Part shown: one piece after another, positions 23,553-32,421 of the stretch
How the letters are laid out: every line of letters starts with the position of its first letter
How positions within the stretch are numbered: the stretch's first letter is position 1
Source: Anaerolineaceae bacterium UBA1363
GTDB taxonomy: Bacteria; Chloroflexota; Anaerolineae; Anaerolineales; Anaerolineaceae
Direction: 5' to 3'
DNA length: 53,269 nt
Assembly (NCBI GenBank): GCA_002306055.1
Contig: DBRR01000047.1
Location: 1 to 53,269, forward strand
Program-made: the position numbers and the translations under genes
The notes under the pieces: generated by a model
The model's database searches: none
Seen by the model: the letters and a program-made list of their open reading frames with translations, nothing else
What the model was told of the DNA's origin: nothing

Positions 23553-25417
23553 GTGCGCCCAGCATGGGCGATGGCTATAGGGTGAAAGTCCCAAATGGAG
23601 GTTGGTCTCACCAACCAATAGCCAAAGGCAAGGGCATCACTGCGAGGTGGGGTCTGGAGGAAGCCAGAGGCAAACCTGCGACTTGAAGGACATGAAGCCG
23701 ATAAGAGGCTGTGAGGCTGGGCGAGTTGGCAAATAACAACGAAGCCCAATGCGACCAAAAGCCGAAGCAGTAAATTGGACAAGTGTGCAGGGAAAGTCAA
23801 CGCACTTACCTGGGGAGACCTGTCATCGAGCCGGAAACGGTAACCCTGGTTGGAAGGTCAGATTGAGATGGCAGGAGTCAGCCGAAGCCATAGTACCGGA
23901 GCCGTCGCGAAGGGAAGGGCTGAACATCGAGAAAGGATGAGTAATTGAGCAGCTTGAGGGACGAACAAAGAAGGCAGCCTGCCCCAGATCGGGGAACTGC
24001 GGGACAGGGATGGGAAGTGAAGCTTCCTGAGACTGACCCGAGGGCCGAGCCGTCCCCAACGCGAGACGAAGGAAAGTCCAACGTAGAGTTGTGGGAGCAG
24101 GTATGGGCACGGGAAAACCTGACCACAGCGTTAAAGCGAGTAGAGAGCAACCGAGGCGCACCGGGCACAGACGGGATGACGGTGAAAGACCTGCGGCCGT
24201 ACCTAAAAGAACACTGGTTGGAGATCAGGGCAGCCCTCGAAAGCGGAGCCTATAAACCAACCCCGGTGAGGCGGGTAGAGATACCCAAACCAGACGGGGG
24301 AGTACGATTATTAGGGATACCGACAGTGATTGATCGACTACTCCAACAGGCGATCGCACAGGTGCTCACGCCCATATTCGAGCGCAAGTTTTCATCATAT
24401 AGTTACGGGTTTCGACCCGGACGAAGTGCACACGATGCCATCTTGAAGGCACAGGGATATGTGCAAGAGGGATATGAATGGGTGGTGGACATCGATCTGG
24501 AGAAATTCTTTGATCGAGTGAACCACGATATGCTAATGGCCAGAGTGGCACGCGAGGTGAAAGACAAACGAGTGTTGAAACTGATCCGAGCCTATCTAAA
24601 CAGCGGTGTGATGGTAAATGGAGTGGTAATGGAAACGGAAGAAGGGACACCGCAAGGTGGGCCACTTTCCCCGTTACTCTCGAACATCATGCTGGATGAC
24701 CTGGATAAAGAACTGGAGAAGCGGGGGCACAAATTTGTTCGCTACGCAGATGACTGTAACATCCATGTCAAAACGCAGCGGGCAGGTGAACGAGTTATGG
24801 AGAGCGTGAGAGAGTTTCTAGAAAAGAAGTTGAAGTTAAAAGTCAATCCAAAGAAAAGCAAAGTAGATCGAGCCAAAAGGGTAAAGTTTCTAGGGTTCAG
24901 TTTCTACAAATACAAAGGGGAAATGCTCATACGAGTAGCGAACCGGAGTCTGGAAAGATTTCGGGACAAGCTCCGCCGCCTGACCAAGCGTACCCGGACA
25001 GGCAAGCTGGAAGAGATCATCCAAGAAATAAACACCTACATAGTGGGATGGATAGGATACTACCGGCAGGCGAATACGCCGAGTGTTTATGAAAAACTGG
25101 ACGGATGGATCAGACGAAGGCTTAGACAGATGATCTGGAAACGATGGAAGAGAGGGACAACCCGATTCCGAGAGTTGGTGAGACTGGGAGTTCCGAAGTG
25201 GCGGGCACAAGAAGGGGCAGGAGGAACAAGCCCCTGGCGAATGTCCACCTCACCTGTGGTAAAAGAAGCCCTAAGCAATGAATATTTTCATAACTTAGGG
25301 CTGAAGAGCATAAAAGGTCGGTACCAAGAACTATGTGTTTCTCGATGAACCGCCGGATGCGGACCCGCATGTCCGGTGGTGTGAGAGGGGGCGGTTAGTC
25401 GCCGCTCCCTACTCGAT
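23553..25417 (+). mobile_element. Group II intron
   Basis: The 5' end GTGCG at 23553 fits the group II consensus. The 3' part (about 25346-25417) folds as domain V: ACCGCCGG pairs with CCGGTGGT, with inner ATGCG-GACC-CGCAT and a 2-base bulge. A domain VI-like stem follows and ends in CTACTCGAT at 25417. A maturase gene fills domain IV. The intron sits 8 bp beyond the IS200 right hairpin. About 390 bp before the maturase are ribozyme domains I-III; the ORF there (23749-23940) is a chance frame. Confidence 0.88.
23945..25348 (+). CDS. ltrA: Group II intron reverse transcriptase/maturase
   Basis: 467 aa. Reverse transcriptase blocks are clear: G-A-P-G-T-D-G-M-T near residue 73, P-K-P-D-G-G-V-R, Y-G-F-R-P-G-R-S-A-H, D-I-D-L-E-K-F-F-D, G-T-P-Q-G-G-P-L-S-P, and the catalytic R-Y-A-D-D-C. 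The C-terminal GIIM maturase domain ends I-K-G-R-Y-Q-E-L. No HNH endonuclease domain follows, so it would rely on nicked or single-stranded targets. TTG start behind AAAGGATGA. The reading frame is intact, so the intron may still splice and move. Confidence 0.93.
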   Translation: MSSLRDEQRRQPAPDRGTAGQGWEVKLPETDPRAEPSPTRDEGKSNVELWEQVWARENLTTALKRVESNRGAPGTDGMTVKDLRPYLKEHWLEIRAALESGAYKPTPVRRVEIPKPDGGVRLLGIPTVIDRLLQQAIAQVLTPIFERKFSSYSYGFRPGRSAHDAILKAQGYVQEGYEWVVDIDLEKFFDRVNHDMLMARVAREVKDKRVLKLIRAYLNSGVMVNGVVMETEEGTPQGGPLSPLLSNIMLDDLDKELEKRGHKFVRYADDCNIHVKTQRAGERVMESVREFLEKKLKLKVNPKKSKVDRAKRVKFLGFSFYKYKGEMLIRVANRSLERFRDKLRRLTKRTRTGKLEEIIQEINTYIVGWIGYYRQANTPSVYEKLDGWIRRRLRQMIWKRWKRGTTRFRELVRLGVPKWRAQEGAGGTSPWRMSTSPVVKEALSNEYFHNLGLKSIKGRYQELCVSR

Positions 25418-25438
25418 TACGCTATTCTTGATTGGTTG

Positions 25439-25912
25439 CTATTTGTGGTTATTTCTTTGTGCCAAGGCTGTAATTTTGTCGACGTTGCTTACAATCAATG
25501 TCTCGATTTCCTGAGCGATGACGTCGGAGGGCTCTTTGCTAACATACGGGTCGGGGATGCTGAAGGCTGGACCTGAAAGTTCGCTGAGGAGAAAAATTCT
25601 ATCGTGTAACTTTGGAAAGTCTAACAGGATCGATTCTTTTTGACCTTGTTCCATCACTAACAAGAGATCAATAGAGTCAAGATCAAGGGCTTCAATCCCC
25701 TGCGTGATGTGAGAAGAGATATCAAGACCGCGTTTTTCGGCTTCGATGAACGCTTCGGTAGTGGGGGGAATTAGGTCGTGCACCCAGGAACCGGCACTTT
25801 CCACGGTCCATTCCCCGGGCAGCTCTCGCACAGCCAATTCGCGCTTAAGTATCGCTGCTGCCAAAGGTGAGCGAAAACGGTTCCTTGTACATACAAAAAC
25901 AATCTTTGGCAA
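25439..25912 (-). CDS. Low-molecular-weight protein tyrosine phosphatase
   Basis: 157 aa. The P-loop is C8-T-R-N-R-F-R14-S-P, a CX5R loop that differs from the usual C-x-G-N-x-C-R by Arg and Phe. Asp121 in I-P-D-P-Y is the general acid. Such phosphatases (Wzb type) reverse phosphorylation of BY-kinases that control polysaccharide polymerisation. The kinase gene is 40 bp upstream on the same strand. The stop is 22 bp from the end of the group II intron. The absence of the second loop Cys lowers the fit to arsenate reductases. Confidence 0.88.
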   Translation of the reverse strand: MPKIVFVCTRNRFRSPLAAAILKRELAVRELPGEWTVESAGSWVHDLIPPTTEAFIEAEKRGLDISSHITQGIEALDLDSIDLLLVMEQGQKESILLDFPKLHDRIFLLSELSGPAFSIPDPYVSKEPSDVIAQEIETLIVSNVDKITALAQRNNHK

Positions 25913-25952
25913 ACTAACCTCGTTTAAAATTTCTCAGGAAATGACTGAGACT

Positions 25953-27842
25953 TTAATCCTTAGTACGGTTTTTGGTGAAGAGAGAAACCAGCGGTATCCT
26001 TGCAGGTTTCTCGGGTTCGTTTTCTGGGTTTGGAATAATGGATTCAGTATGGTAGGTGTAGTGATTACTGTAGGGTGAGTAGTAGTTGTATCCACCATAA
26101 TAGTAGTCACGATTTCTGGGGATTTTGTTGGCGACGACTCCCAGAACGTTGGAACCTATGCGGCGAAGTTCTTCCATCGGGCGCAGTGCGGCGATCGCTC
26201 GGGTTTGACCGGGGATAACCACAAAGATAACACCGTCCACTTTTCTTGAGAGGATCTGAGCGTCGGACACGATCATGGGTGGGGTGTCAATGATCACTAA
26301 ATCAAAACGCTCTTCAAGATCCTTGAGAGTTTGGGACATTCTCTCACTACCCAAGAGTTCCGAAGGGTTTGGGGGGATGGTTCCGCAGGTGATGATGGAA
26401 AGGTTTTCAACCTGGTCATAAGTCTTTACCACGTCATCGATGCGAAGTTTCCCTGTAACGACGTCGCTCAGACCCTTCCGGTTGGATTTGTTGAACTGAA
26501 TGTGCACCTTGGGACGACGCATATCTGCGTCAATGATGATGACGTTTTTTCCGCTCTGCGCTTCGACGATGGCAAGATTTGCTGCAACCATGGATTTGCC
26601 CTCAGATTCCCCTGAACTGGTTACCAGAATGGTTCTGGCAGGGTTATCTACCGAGGAATATTCCAGATTGGTGCGCAAGGAACGAAAGGCTTCGGCAACC
26701 GGTGAGCGTGGGTTTTTCGCTACATATACACCAAGCGCATCCTCGCCTTGTTTTGGGTTGTGCTTCAATTCACCAATGAAACCAATTACTGGGGCATCCA
26801 GAACTTCTTTGATATCGTCAGGTGTTTTGAGGGTATCATCCAAGAATTCCACCAGGAAGACAAAACCAGCAGTCACAAATAAACCGATAGCAGCAGCCAG
26901 CAAAGCGCTCTGGACTGGCTTGGGCGAGATCGGACTGGTGGGCTTGGTGGCTGTTTCCACTTGCATAACAGTCGGTGTGGATTGAGCCTTTGAGAGGTGC
27001 AGGGTCTCGAGGCTGTTGATGCTGTTGATATAGATTTGTTGGTAAAGCTGGAGGGTGCTCTTTAGGCGATCGAGATCTGTAGAACTGGCTTCACCGCTGT
27101 CGGGGGTTTTTCCCAATACAATAAGTTGGGTGTAGATTTCCTGATAAAGGGCGAGGATTGGGCTGAGTTCGTCAATTTTTGCCTGGTCATTAGTAAGGCG
27201 AGCCTTGTCAACCTCAGATGTTGAGTTTGGATCAATTTCGGACATGTCAAGTTTGATGGCATTAATCTGCGATTGAACGTCGGTCATCTGAGCCTGAACG
27301 TTTTCGATTTGTTTTTGCAGGATTTCGGTCGAGAGAGAGGTGATCTGCCCTTGGAGTGTAGCGATTTGCTCTTCAGCCTGATCTATACGGGCTTGCAGGT
27401 TGCGTTCTGCTGATTCGAACTGAACTGTCTGGAGCTTCACATTCTGCTCGATCAGGATATCCACCAATCCATTGGCAATCATTGCAGCTTTGAATGGGTC
27501 AGTGTCCTTGACCGTGAGCACCACAAACTTGGTATCACCAACTTGGGTTGCCGTAGCCTGCCCCTTCATAACAGGGAAGCCAAGCTTGTTTGAGGCTTCG
27601 TAAAGCAGATCCTCCGATGTCAGCAGTTGCGTATAGGTGCTGATCATGTTCAGATTATTCAGGTAGGAATTGTAATCGTTGGTTGTTTGGGCTGCTGGCA
27701 GGATTACAAACTTGGCCTGTGCCTGATAGATCGGGGTCTGTCGGTTACTAAGGTAATACCCCAGCGAACCACCGACTATGGTTCCCAAGACTACCAGCCA
27801 CAGCCAGTGCTTGAAGGTTGAAAAAAGTTGTTTTATATCCAT
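25953..27842 (-). CDS. Polysaccharide co-polymerase/BY-type tyrosine autokinase
   Basis: 629 aa. The N-terminus is a Wzz domain with a first membrane helix (about 15-35), a long coiled-coil periplasmic part, and a second helix (about 310-335). The cytoplasmic kinase has Walker A S-G-E-S-E-G-K-S, Walker A' I-I-I-D-A-D-M-R-R and Walker B L-V-I-I-D-T-P-P. A Tyr-rich C-terminal cluster (Y-Y-Y-G-G-Y-N-Y-Y-S-P-Y and more) is the autophosphorylation site. It sets chain length of the exported glycan together with the phosphatase just downstream. ATG at 27842 is chosen because the longer frame to 27926 lacks family sequence. Confidence 0.92.
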   Translation of the reverse strand: MDIKQLFSTFKHWLWLVVLGTIVGGSLGYYLSNRQTPIYQAQAKFVILPAAQTTNDYNSYLNNLNMISTYTQLLTSEDLLYEASNKLGFPVMKGQATATQVGDTKFVVLTVKDTDPFKAAMIANGLVDILIEQNVKLQTVQFESAERNLQARIDQAEEQIATLQGQITSLSTEILQKQIENVQAQMTDVQSQINAIKLDMSEIDPNSTSEVDKARLTNDQAKIDELSPILALYQEIYTQLIVLGKTPDSGEASSTDLDRLKSTLQLYQQIYINSINSLETLHLSKAQSTPTVMQVETATKPTSPISPKPVQSALLAAAIGLFVTAGFVFLVEFLDDTLKTPDDIKEVLDAPVIGFIGELKHNPKQGEDALGVYVAKNPRSPVAEAFRSLRTNLEYSSVDNPARTILVTSSGESEGKSMVAANLAIVEAQSGKNVIIIDADMRRPKVHIQFNKSNRKGLSDVVTGKLRIDDVVKTYDQVENLSIITCGTIPPNPSELLGSERMSQTLKDLEERFDLVIIDTPPMIVSDAQILSRKVDGVIFVVIPGQTRAIAALRPMEELRRIGSNVLGVVANKIPRNRDYYYGGYNYYSPYSNHYTYHTESIIPNPENEPEKPARIPLVSLFTKNRTKD

Positions 27843-27968
27843 GTCTACCCCAGAACATCCTAAATAAAAGCTTTTACAGTCCTTTAGGATACCATAAGTT
27901 GCGGAAAAGAGAAAATGAACTTTCAAGCTGAAGCTACTCCAAGGGAACAGTCCTTACAAGGAGCCATG

Positions 27969-27982
27969 ATAAGTATACTTAT
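27969..27982. promoter_or_regulatory. 14-bp perfect palindrome between divergent kinase and smpB
   Basis: ATAAGTATACTTAT reads the same on both strands and lies in the 177-bp divergent region. It could be an operator for either gene. Beyond it only a TAAAAT near 28005 looks like a -10 for smpB. Confidence 0.4.
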
Positions 27983-28019
27983 GAGAAGATTGGCATCAGG
28001 TATGTTAAAATAGACGCTT

Positions 28020-28469
28020 ATGGATGTTAAGGTCGTCGCAACCAATAAAAAAGCTCGCTTTGAATACTTTATCGAGGAGACTTTTGAAGCTGGTTTGGCT
28101 TTGAAGGGCACCGAGATCAAGTCTATTCGCATGGGGCAAATCAGTCTTCAGGAAGCGTATGTGCGAACCGATGGGCAGCAGGCCTGGCTGGTAGGAGCGC
28201 ATGTGGCGCCCTACGAGCACGCCAGTGCGTATCAACATGATCCTTCCCGGGAGAGGAAACTGCTGCTGCATAAGCGGGAAATTAAAACGCTTTGGGATGC
28301 GATGCGGATCAAGGGCATGACGATCGTCCCGATCAGGGTCTACCTGAAAGCTGGAAAAGCCAAGCTGGAAATCGGTATCGCCAAAGGCAAAAAGCAGTAC
28401 GATAAACGTGAATCCATCAAAGAACGCGACATTGCCCGCGAGAACTCACGCCGGTCTGGTGACTATTAA
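28020..28469 (+). CDS. smpB: SsrA-binding protein SmpB
   Basis: 149 aa, normal length. It starts V-V-A-T-N-K-K-A-R-F-E-Y and has G-T-E-I-K-S-I-R, the K-x-x-E-L-x-x-L region as R-E-I-K-T-L-W-D, and K-G-K-K-Q-Y-D-K-R-E near the C-terminus, all hallmarks. SmpB carries tmRNA to stalled ribosomes for trans-translation. The ssrA gene is not in this window. It begins a run of housekeeping genes on the plus strand. Confidence 0.96.
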   Translation: MDVKVVATNKKARFEYFIEETFEAGLALKGTEIKSIRMGQISLQEAYVRTDGQQAWLVGAHVAPYEHASAYQHDPSRERKLLLHKREIKTLWDAMRIKGMTIVPIRVYLKAGKAKLEIGIAKGKKQYDKRESIKERDIARENSRRSGDY

Positions 28470-28522
28470 ACGGTGATTCTACAGACCATGGCATAGGATT
28501 GCGCTCTGGATATAATAGCACT

Positions 28523-29620
28523 ATGAAATTAGAACAAGCTATCAGCAGAAGAGACTTCCTCAAGCTGTCTGGCTATGTCGCTGGTGCAGCTATACTGCCC
28601 ACGGTAAAACCAGCAGCAAATCTGGAAAAACAAGCCAATCCAATTGGGAAAAAGTTGGGGCGGGTTTGTGTGGGGGAGTATCGTTCCTGGGTTGACGTGA
28701 AATCGGAGCCTAACATGAATGCTCCCGCGGTGATGCGTGCCTGGCGGGATGATGTTTTTGAAATCAAGCAGGAAGTTGTGGCAAACGTGCTTGATTTTAA
28801 CCGCTACAATCAACGTTGGTATGAAACCCCGAATGGCTACATCTACGCCCCGTTTGTGCAGCCAGTCAAACACATCGAAAACGCTCCTCTAAGTAGCCTG
28901 CCTCTCGACCAGGATGGTAAACCGGGTTTGTGGGTTGAGATCACCCAGCCCGTGGTCAACATGGAACTTACGAAGTCGCCTGCAAATGCCTCTTCGTGGA
29001 TTCGCGACTCGCAGGGCTTGGCCAAGCTCTATTACAGCCAGGTTTTTTGGGCTTTTGACGTCCGCCAGGCGAATGGCAGGACGGAATACTTGCTCGGAGA
29101 AAAGTATGGCGCTCTCCCAGACTACTATTGGGTGGATGCAGCTGCCTGCCGGCCTGTGACCCCAGAAGAGATTAGCCCGATCCGCCCGGATGTTGGCGAC
29201 AAACACATCCTGGTGAATCTTCAAACCCAAACGCTTTCTTGTTTTGAGGGTCCGCATGAAGTTTATTACTGTGACGTTTCAACCGGCTATCTGAAGGAAG
29301 GAAAATGGCTGACACCTCCAGAAACATCACCGGTATGGCGGAAGACGATCTCAATCCACATGAGTGCTGGAGGTGTCTCGCAGTATGATTCACCAGGGAT
29401 TGCCTGGACCACGCTCTACCATTCTGATGGTGCGGCAATTCATGCTGTGTACTGGCACAACAATTTTGGCATCGCCCTTTCGCACGGCTGTGTTAACTGT
29501 TTGCCAAGCGATGCCAAATGGATCTGGCGCTGGACGAATCCTGTCGTGGCGTATTATCCAGGTGAGCTCACAGTCACCAACGCGAACAATTCGACCTACG
29601 TTCAGGTAATTGAAAGCTAA
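28523..29620 (+). CDS. L,D-transpeptidase (YkuD domain) with Tat signal
   Basis: About 365 aa. The N-terminus has a twin-arginine signal (I-S-R-R-D-F-L-K-L-S-G-Y, then a hydrophobic stretch). Residues about 50-215 contain SH3-like segments. The C-terminal YkuD domain has H-A-V-Y-W-H and S-H-G-C-V-N, with Cys323 as nucleophile. It would cross-link peptidoglycan or attach proteins to it outside the cell. The ATG at 28523 is chosen because it opens the Tat signal; TATAAT at 28511-28516 is so close upstream that it would give a nearly leaderless message. Confidence 0.88.
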   Translation: MKLEQAISRRDFLKLSGYVAGAAILPTVKPAANLEKQANPIGKKLGRVCVGEYRSWVDVKSEPNMNAPAVMRAWRDDVFEIKQEVVANVLDFNRYNQRWYETPNGYIYAPFVQPVKHIENAPLSSLPLDQDGKPGLWVEITQPVVNMELTKSPANASSWIRDSQGLAKLYYSQVFWAFDVRQANGRTEYLLGEKYGALPDYYWVDAAACRPVTPEEISPIRPDVGDKHILVNLQTQTLSCFEGPHEVYYCDVSTGYLKEGKWLTPPETSPVWRKTISIHMSAGGVSQYDSPGIAWTTLYHSDGAAIHAVYWHNNFGIALSHGCVNCLPSDAKWIWRWTNPVVAYYPGELTVTNANNSTYVQVIES

Positions 29621-29640
29621 TCAAGCTTAGCTGAAAAGCG

Positions 29641-30609
29641 ATGGTTGAAGTCTTCCTGCTCACCACCGATCCGACCAGTGAAAAAGTCGGGAAGATCAAA
29701 GCCTGGCTTTCCGCTCTTCAGGATTCCTATCCACATCAACTCCAACTGATCGATCTTCGTCAGCAAGCTTTTTTCAGGAAGCGCTCAGAAGACACGTTCA
29801 TTGTCCGGATCGACGAGAAACAGGTAACAAATCCTGAGGATTTTGAGAACATCAGGCTTGCCTTGAGCGAAGCTCACATGAACGCGAATTCTCCGGATTA
29901 TCGCCCTACAGCAGCCAAGGACCGCCTGAACGGCAGAGAACGCTTCTCCCTGTGGTTTTCGAGGCATTATCTGGCGTTGATCAACACGATTTTGGCTTTG
30001 TACGTGTTTCTGCCGCTGCTCGCGCCAGTGATGATGAAGATGGGGCAGGTGGAACCAGCCAACACCATCTACAAGCTCTACCGACCCCTCTGCCACCAAT
30101 TGGCGTACCGTTCCTTTTTTCTATTTGGAGAACAGGCGTCCTACCCGCTGAATGTGCCTACTGGGTCTGACAGGTTGAGTTATCAGCAAGCGTCGGGGAA
30201 CCCGAGCCAGGATTTGCAAGCTGCCAGTGCATTTATCGGTAACGAGCGTGCAGGCTACAAGATCGCACTTTGCCAGCGTGACATTGCCATATACATTTCA
30301 CTATTGCTTTTTGGCATCATTTTTGGCTTAACCAGAAGAAAAATCAAACCCTTGCCCTGGTGGCTTTGGCTATTGCTGGCAATCGCACCAATTGGATTGG
30401 ATGGTGTTTGGCAGCTTGTGAGCCAATTGCAACTCTCCTTTCTCAGCTGGCTGCCCATGCATGAAAGCACGCCCTTTTTGCGGGTGGCGACTGGCGCTGC
30501 CTTCGGTTGGTTTACCGCGTGGTTTGGCATTCCAACCATCGAGGAGAGCGTCCGGGAGGAGCGCTTGCGCCTGGAAGCCAAGACAGCCATAGAAAGGCAG
30601 ACGCGCTGA
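29641..30609 (+). CDS. DUF2085 membrane protein with thioredoxin-like N-terminus
   Basis: 322 aa. Residues 1-85 look like a small thioredoxin/glutaredoxin-like fold without a CxxC. From about 110 on there are four to five membrane segments with the DUF2085 marks: Y-R-P-L-C-H-Q-L-A-Y-R-S-F and L-C-Q-R-D-I-A-I-Y. Two Cys-containing motifs and a conserved Arg suggest metal or redox chemistry, but the function of the family is unknown. It starts 20 bp after the transpeptidase and is followed at 3 bp by pgeF. Confidence 0.75.
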   Translation: MVEVFLLTTDPTSEKVGKIKAWLSALQDSYPHQLQLIDLRQQAFFRKRSEDTFIVRIDEKQVTNPEDFENIRLALSEAHMNANSPDYRPTAAKDRLNGRERFSLWFSRHYLALINTILALYVFLPLLAPVMMKMGQVEPANTIYKLYRPLCHQLAYRSFFLFGEQASYPLNVPTGSDRLSYQQASGNPSQDLQAASAFIGNERAGYKIALCQRDIAIYISLLLFGIIFGLTRRKIKPLPWWLWLLLAIAPIGLDGVWQLVSQLQLSFLSWLPMHESTPFLRVATGAAFGWFTAWFGIPTIEESVREERLRLEAKTAIERQTR

Positions 30610-30612
30610 GTT

Positions 30613-31395
30613 ATGCGACAGTTCCAACAGGACGGACTCGTCTATTACAAGTTTGATAATTTCGATGATGACGCCTTAGATCACGCTATCTTCAGCCGCA
30701 AAGGGGGCAGCTCGAAGGGACCTTATGCCAGCTTAAATCTTGGCGGTACCAATGGGGATGACCCAAACGCAGTGCTTGCCAATCATGAAAAGCTATTCAG
30801 TGTATTTGGACGGCCGTATTCCAGCCGGTTTGACGTTTGGCAGGTACACGGCAAAACCATATTCTTTAGCGAGGCTCCGCGTCCGCCGGGGAAAAAACAT
30901 CTCCCAGCGGATGGCATTTTTACCGATAAGCCTGAAGTAACGTTGATCATGCGTTTCGCTGATTGTGTGCCGCTTGTGTTTCATGATCCAGTTCAAAAAG
31001 TGGTAGGGATTGTTCATGCAGGCTGGCAAGGCACCTTGCTGCGCATAGGTGCTGAAGCTGTCAGCGCGATCCAGCAGCGCTATGGATCCCTCGCATCTGA
31101 TTTGAGCGTGGGGCTTGGTCCGTCAATTTGCGGCAAGTGCTACCAGGTGGGAGAGGAAGTACGCCAGCAATTCTTGAAAGCCTGGGGTGCAGAAGCGGAA
31201 CAGTTCTTTACGAAACAGGAAAACGGTCTTTTTCTGGATATATGGGAAGCAAATGAGTGGGTTCTAAAGCAGGCAGGTGTGGCGCAGATAGAAAATTCAC
31301 GCTGCTGCACCGCTGAAAACCTGGATACATGGTATTCTTACCGAAAGGAAAAAGGTATCACCGGCCGGTTTGCGGTGGTCATTGCCTTAAAATAA
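30613..31395 (+). CDS. pgeF: Peptidoglycan editing factor PgeF (YfiH/YlmD multicopper-like)
   Basis: 260 aa. Family motifs: Q-V-H-G-K near residue 77, R-F-A-D-C-V-P-L, V-H-A-G-W-Q-G-T, and G-P-S-I-C-G-K-C-Y-Q-V. The His and Cys of these motifs bind zinc in the purine nucleoside phosphorylase/laccase-like enzymes of this family, which remove wrongly inserted L-Ser from peptidoglycan precursors or act on nucleosides. It lies 1 bp before yggS, a very common pair. Confidence 0.92.
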   Translation: MRQFQQDGLVYYKFDNFDDDALDHAIFSRKGGSSKGPYASLNLGGTNGDDPNAVLANHEKLFSVFGRPYSSRFDVWQVHGKTIFFSEAPRPPGKKHLPADGIFTDKPEVTLIMRFADCVPLVFHDPVQKVVGIVHAGWQGTLLRIGAEAVSAIQQRYGSLASDLSVGLGPSICGKCYQVGEEVRQQFLKAWGAEAEQFFTKQENGLFLDIWEANEWVLKQAGVAQIENSRCCTAENLDTWYSYRKEKGITGRFAVVIALK

Positions 31396-31396
31396 G

Positions 31397-32152
31397 ATGT
31401 CGGAACCTAATCCTGAACTCATTCAAACCATCAAGCAGCGACTTGAAATCATTGAATCCAACGTTACTCTTGCGGCTGAAAAGAGCAAAAGAAATGCCAG
31501 CGACGTTTTGATCCTGGCGGTCAGCAAACGGCAACCATTGAGTATTATCGAGGCGGCTTATGCCTGTGGCGTGCGCTGCTTTGGCGAAAATTACGCTGAA
31601 GAAGCTGATGAAAAAATCAAGCAGCTTTCGCATCTGACTGACATTCGCTGGGAAATGGTTGGGCATGTCCAAAGCCGCAAATCTGCGTTGGTGGCGGCGG
31701 ACTTCTCGCGGGTGCATTCACTGGATTCCCTGAAGCTGGCTCGAAGGCTCGATTCTGCCCGGGCAAGCCAGCAATCACCCCAGCCATTGGAGGTTTTGTT
31801 GCAGCTCAATGTCAGCGGGGAATCCTCAAAAGAGGGTTTGCCAGCTTGGGAAAAGGACCAATGGGAGGGCCTTCTGCCGATTGTCAGCGAAATTCTCTCG
31901 CTCGCATACTTGCGTTTGACCGGCCTGATGACGATGCCTCCTTTGTTCGATGATCCGCAGCGTACACGGCCATTCTTTCAGAGGTTGCGGCAGGTGCGCG
32001 ATTTTCTCAACCAGCAAATACCGGGCATAGGGTTGACGGAGCTTTCCATGGGCACATCTGCTGACTATTCTGTTGCAGTTGAAGAAGGCGCTACCATCAT
32101 CCGCATCGGGCAGGCATTGCTTGGTCCGCGAATCTACCCCCAAGGAAACTGA
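31397..32152 (+). CDS. PLP homeostasis protein YggS/PROSC
   Basis: 251 aa. The PLP lysine is in A-V-S-K-R-Q near residue 35. F-G-E-N-Y-A-E-E follows (usual: F-G-E-N-Y-x-Q-E), then H-x-Q-S-R-K-S as V-G-H-V-Q-S-R-K, and the end motif L-S-M-G-T-S-A-D-Y-x-x-A. The protein keeps pyridoxal phosphate levels balanced. It is part of the conserved pgeF-yggS-yggT group that often sits by cell division genes, as here near mre. Confidence 0.94.
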   Translation: MSEPNPELIQTIKQRLEIIESNVTLAAEKSKRNASDVLILAVSKRQPLSIIEAAYACGVRCFGENYAEEADEKIKQLSHLTDIRWEMVGHVQSRKSALVAADFSRVHSLDSLKLARRLDSARASQQSPQPLEVLLQLNVSGESSKEGLPAWEKDQWEGLLPIVSEILSLAYLRLTGLMTMPPLFDDPQRTRPFFQRLRQVRDFLNQQIPGIGLTELSMGTSADYSVAVEEGATIIRIGQALLGPRIYPQGN

Positions 32153-32154
32153 GT

Positions 32155-32421
32155 ATGGAATACTTGTTTGGATTTATTTTCTTTCTTTTGCAGGGAATGC
32201 AGATCTTCCTGGTGCTTGGGACGCTAATGCCCTTGATCCTGCCTGCGGACAATATGCTCCGCATTGGCATCGCACGTATTGTCGACCCTGTTCTACGTCC
32301 TTTTCGGAAGGTCATTAAGCCAGTCGCAGGTTTTGATTTCACACCCGTGGTGGTCTACCTGCTCTTAATGGGTGTTGAATCTTTAATACGCCGATTTTTG
32401 CTACCACTGGCGATTAGATAA
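32155..32421 (+). CDS. YggT family membrane protein
   Basis: 88 aa, with one YggT unit: a membrane helix at 5-30, then the conserved R-I-V-D-P-V-L-R-P-F-R-K-V-I-K-P segment, and a second helix at 62-80. The family is linked to cell division/osmotic stress (YlmG). It starts 2 bp after yggS. Its stop touches the convergent zinc-ribbon gene end. Confidence 0.88.
   Translation: MEYLFGFIFFLLQGMQIFLVLGTLMPLILPADNMLRIGIARIVDPVLRPFRKVIKPVAGFDFTPVVVYLLLMGVESLIRRFLLPLAIR

Noticed and set aside
23749..23940. Small ORF upstream of the maturase
   Set aside because: Lies within the ribozyme domains of the group II intron; its sequence follows RNA structure.
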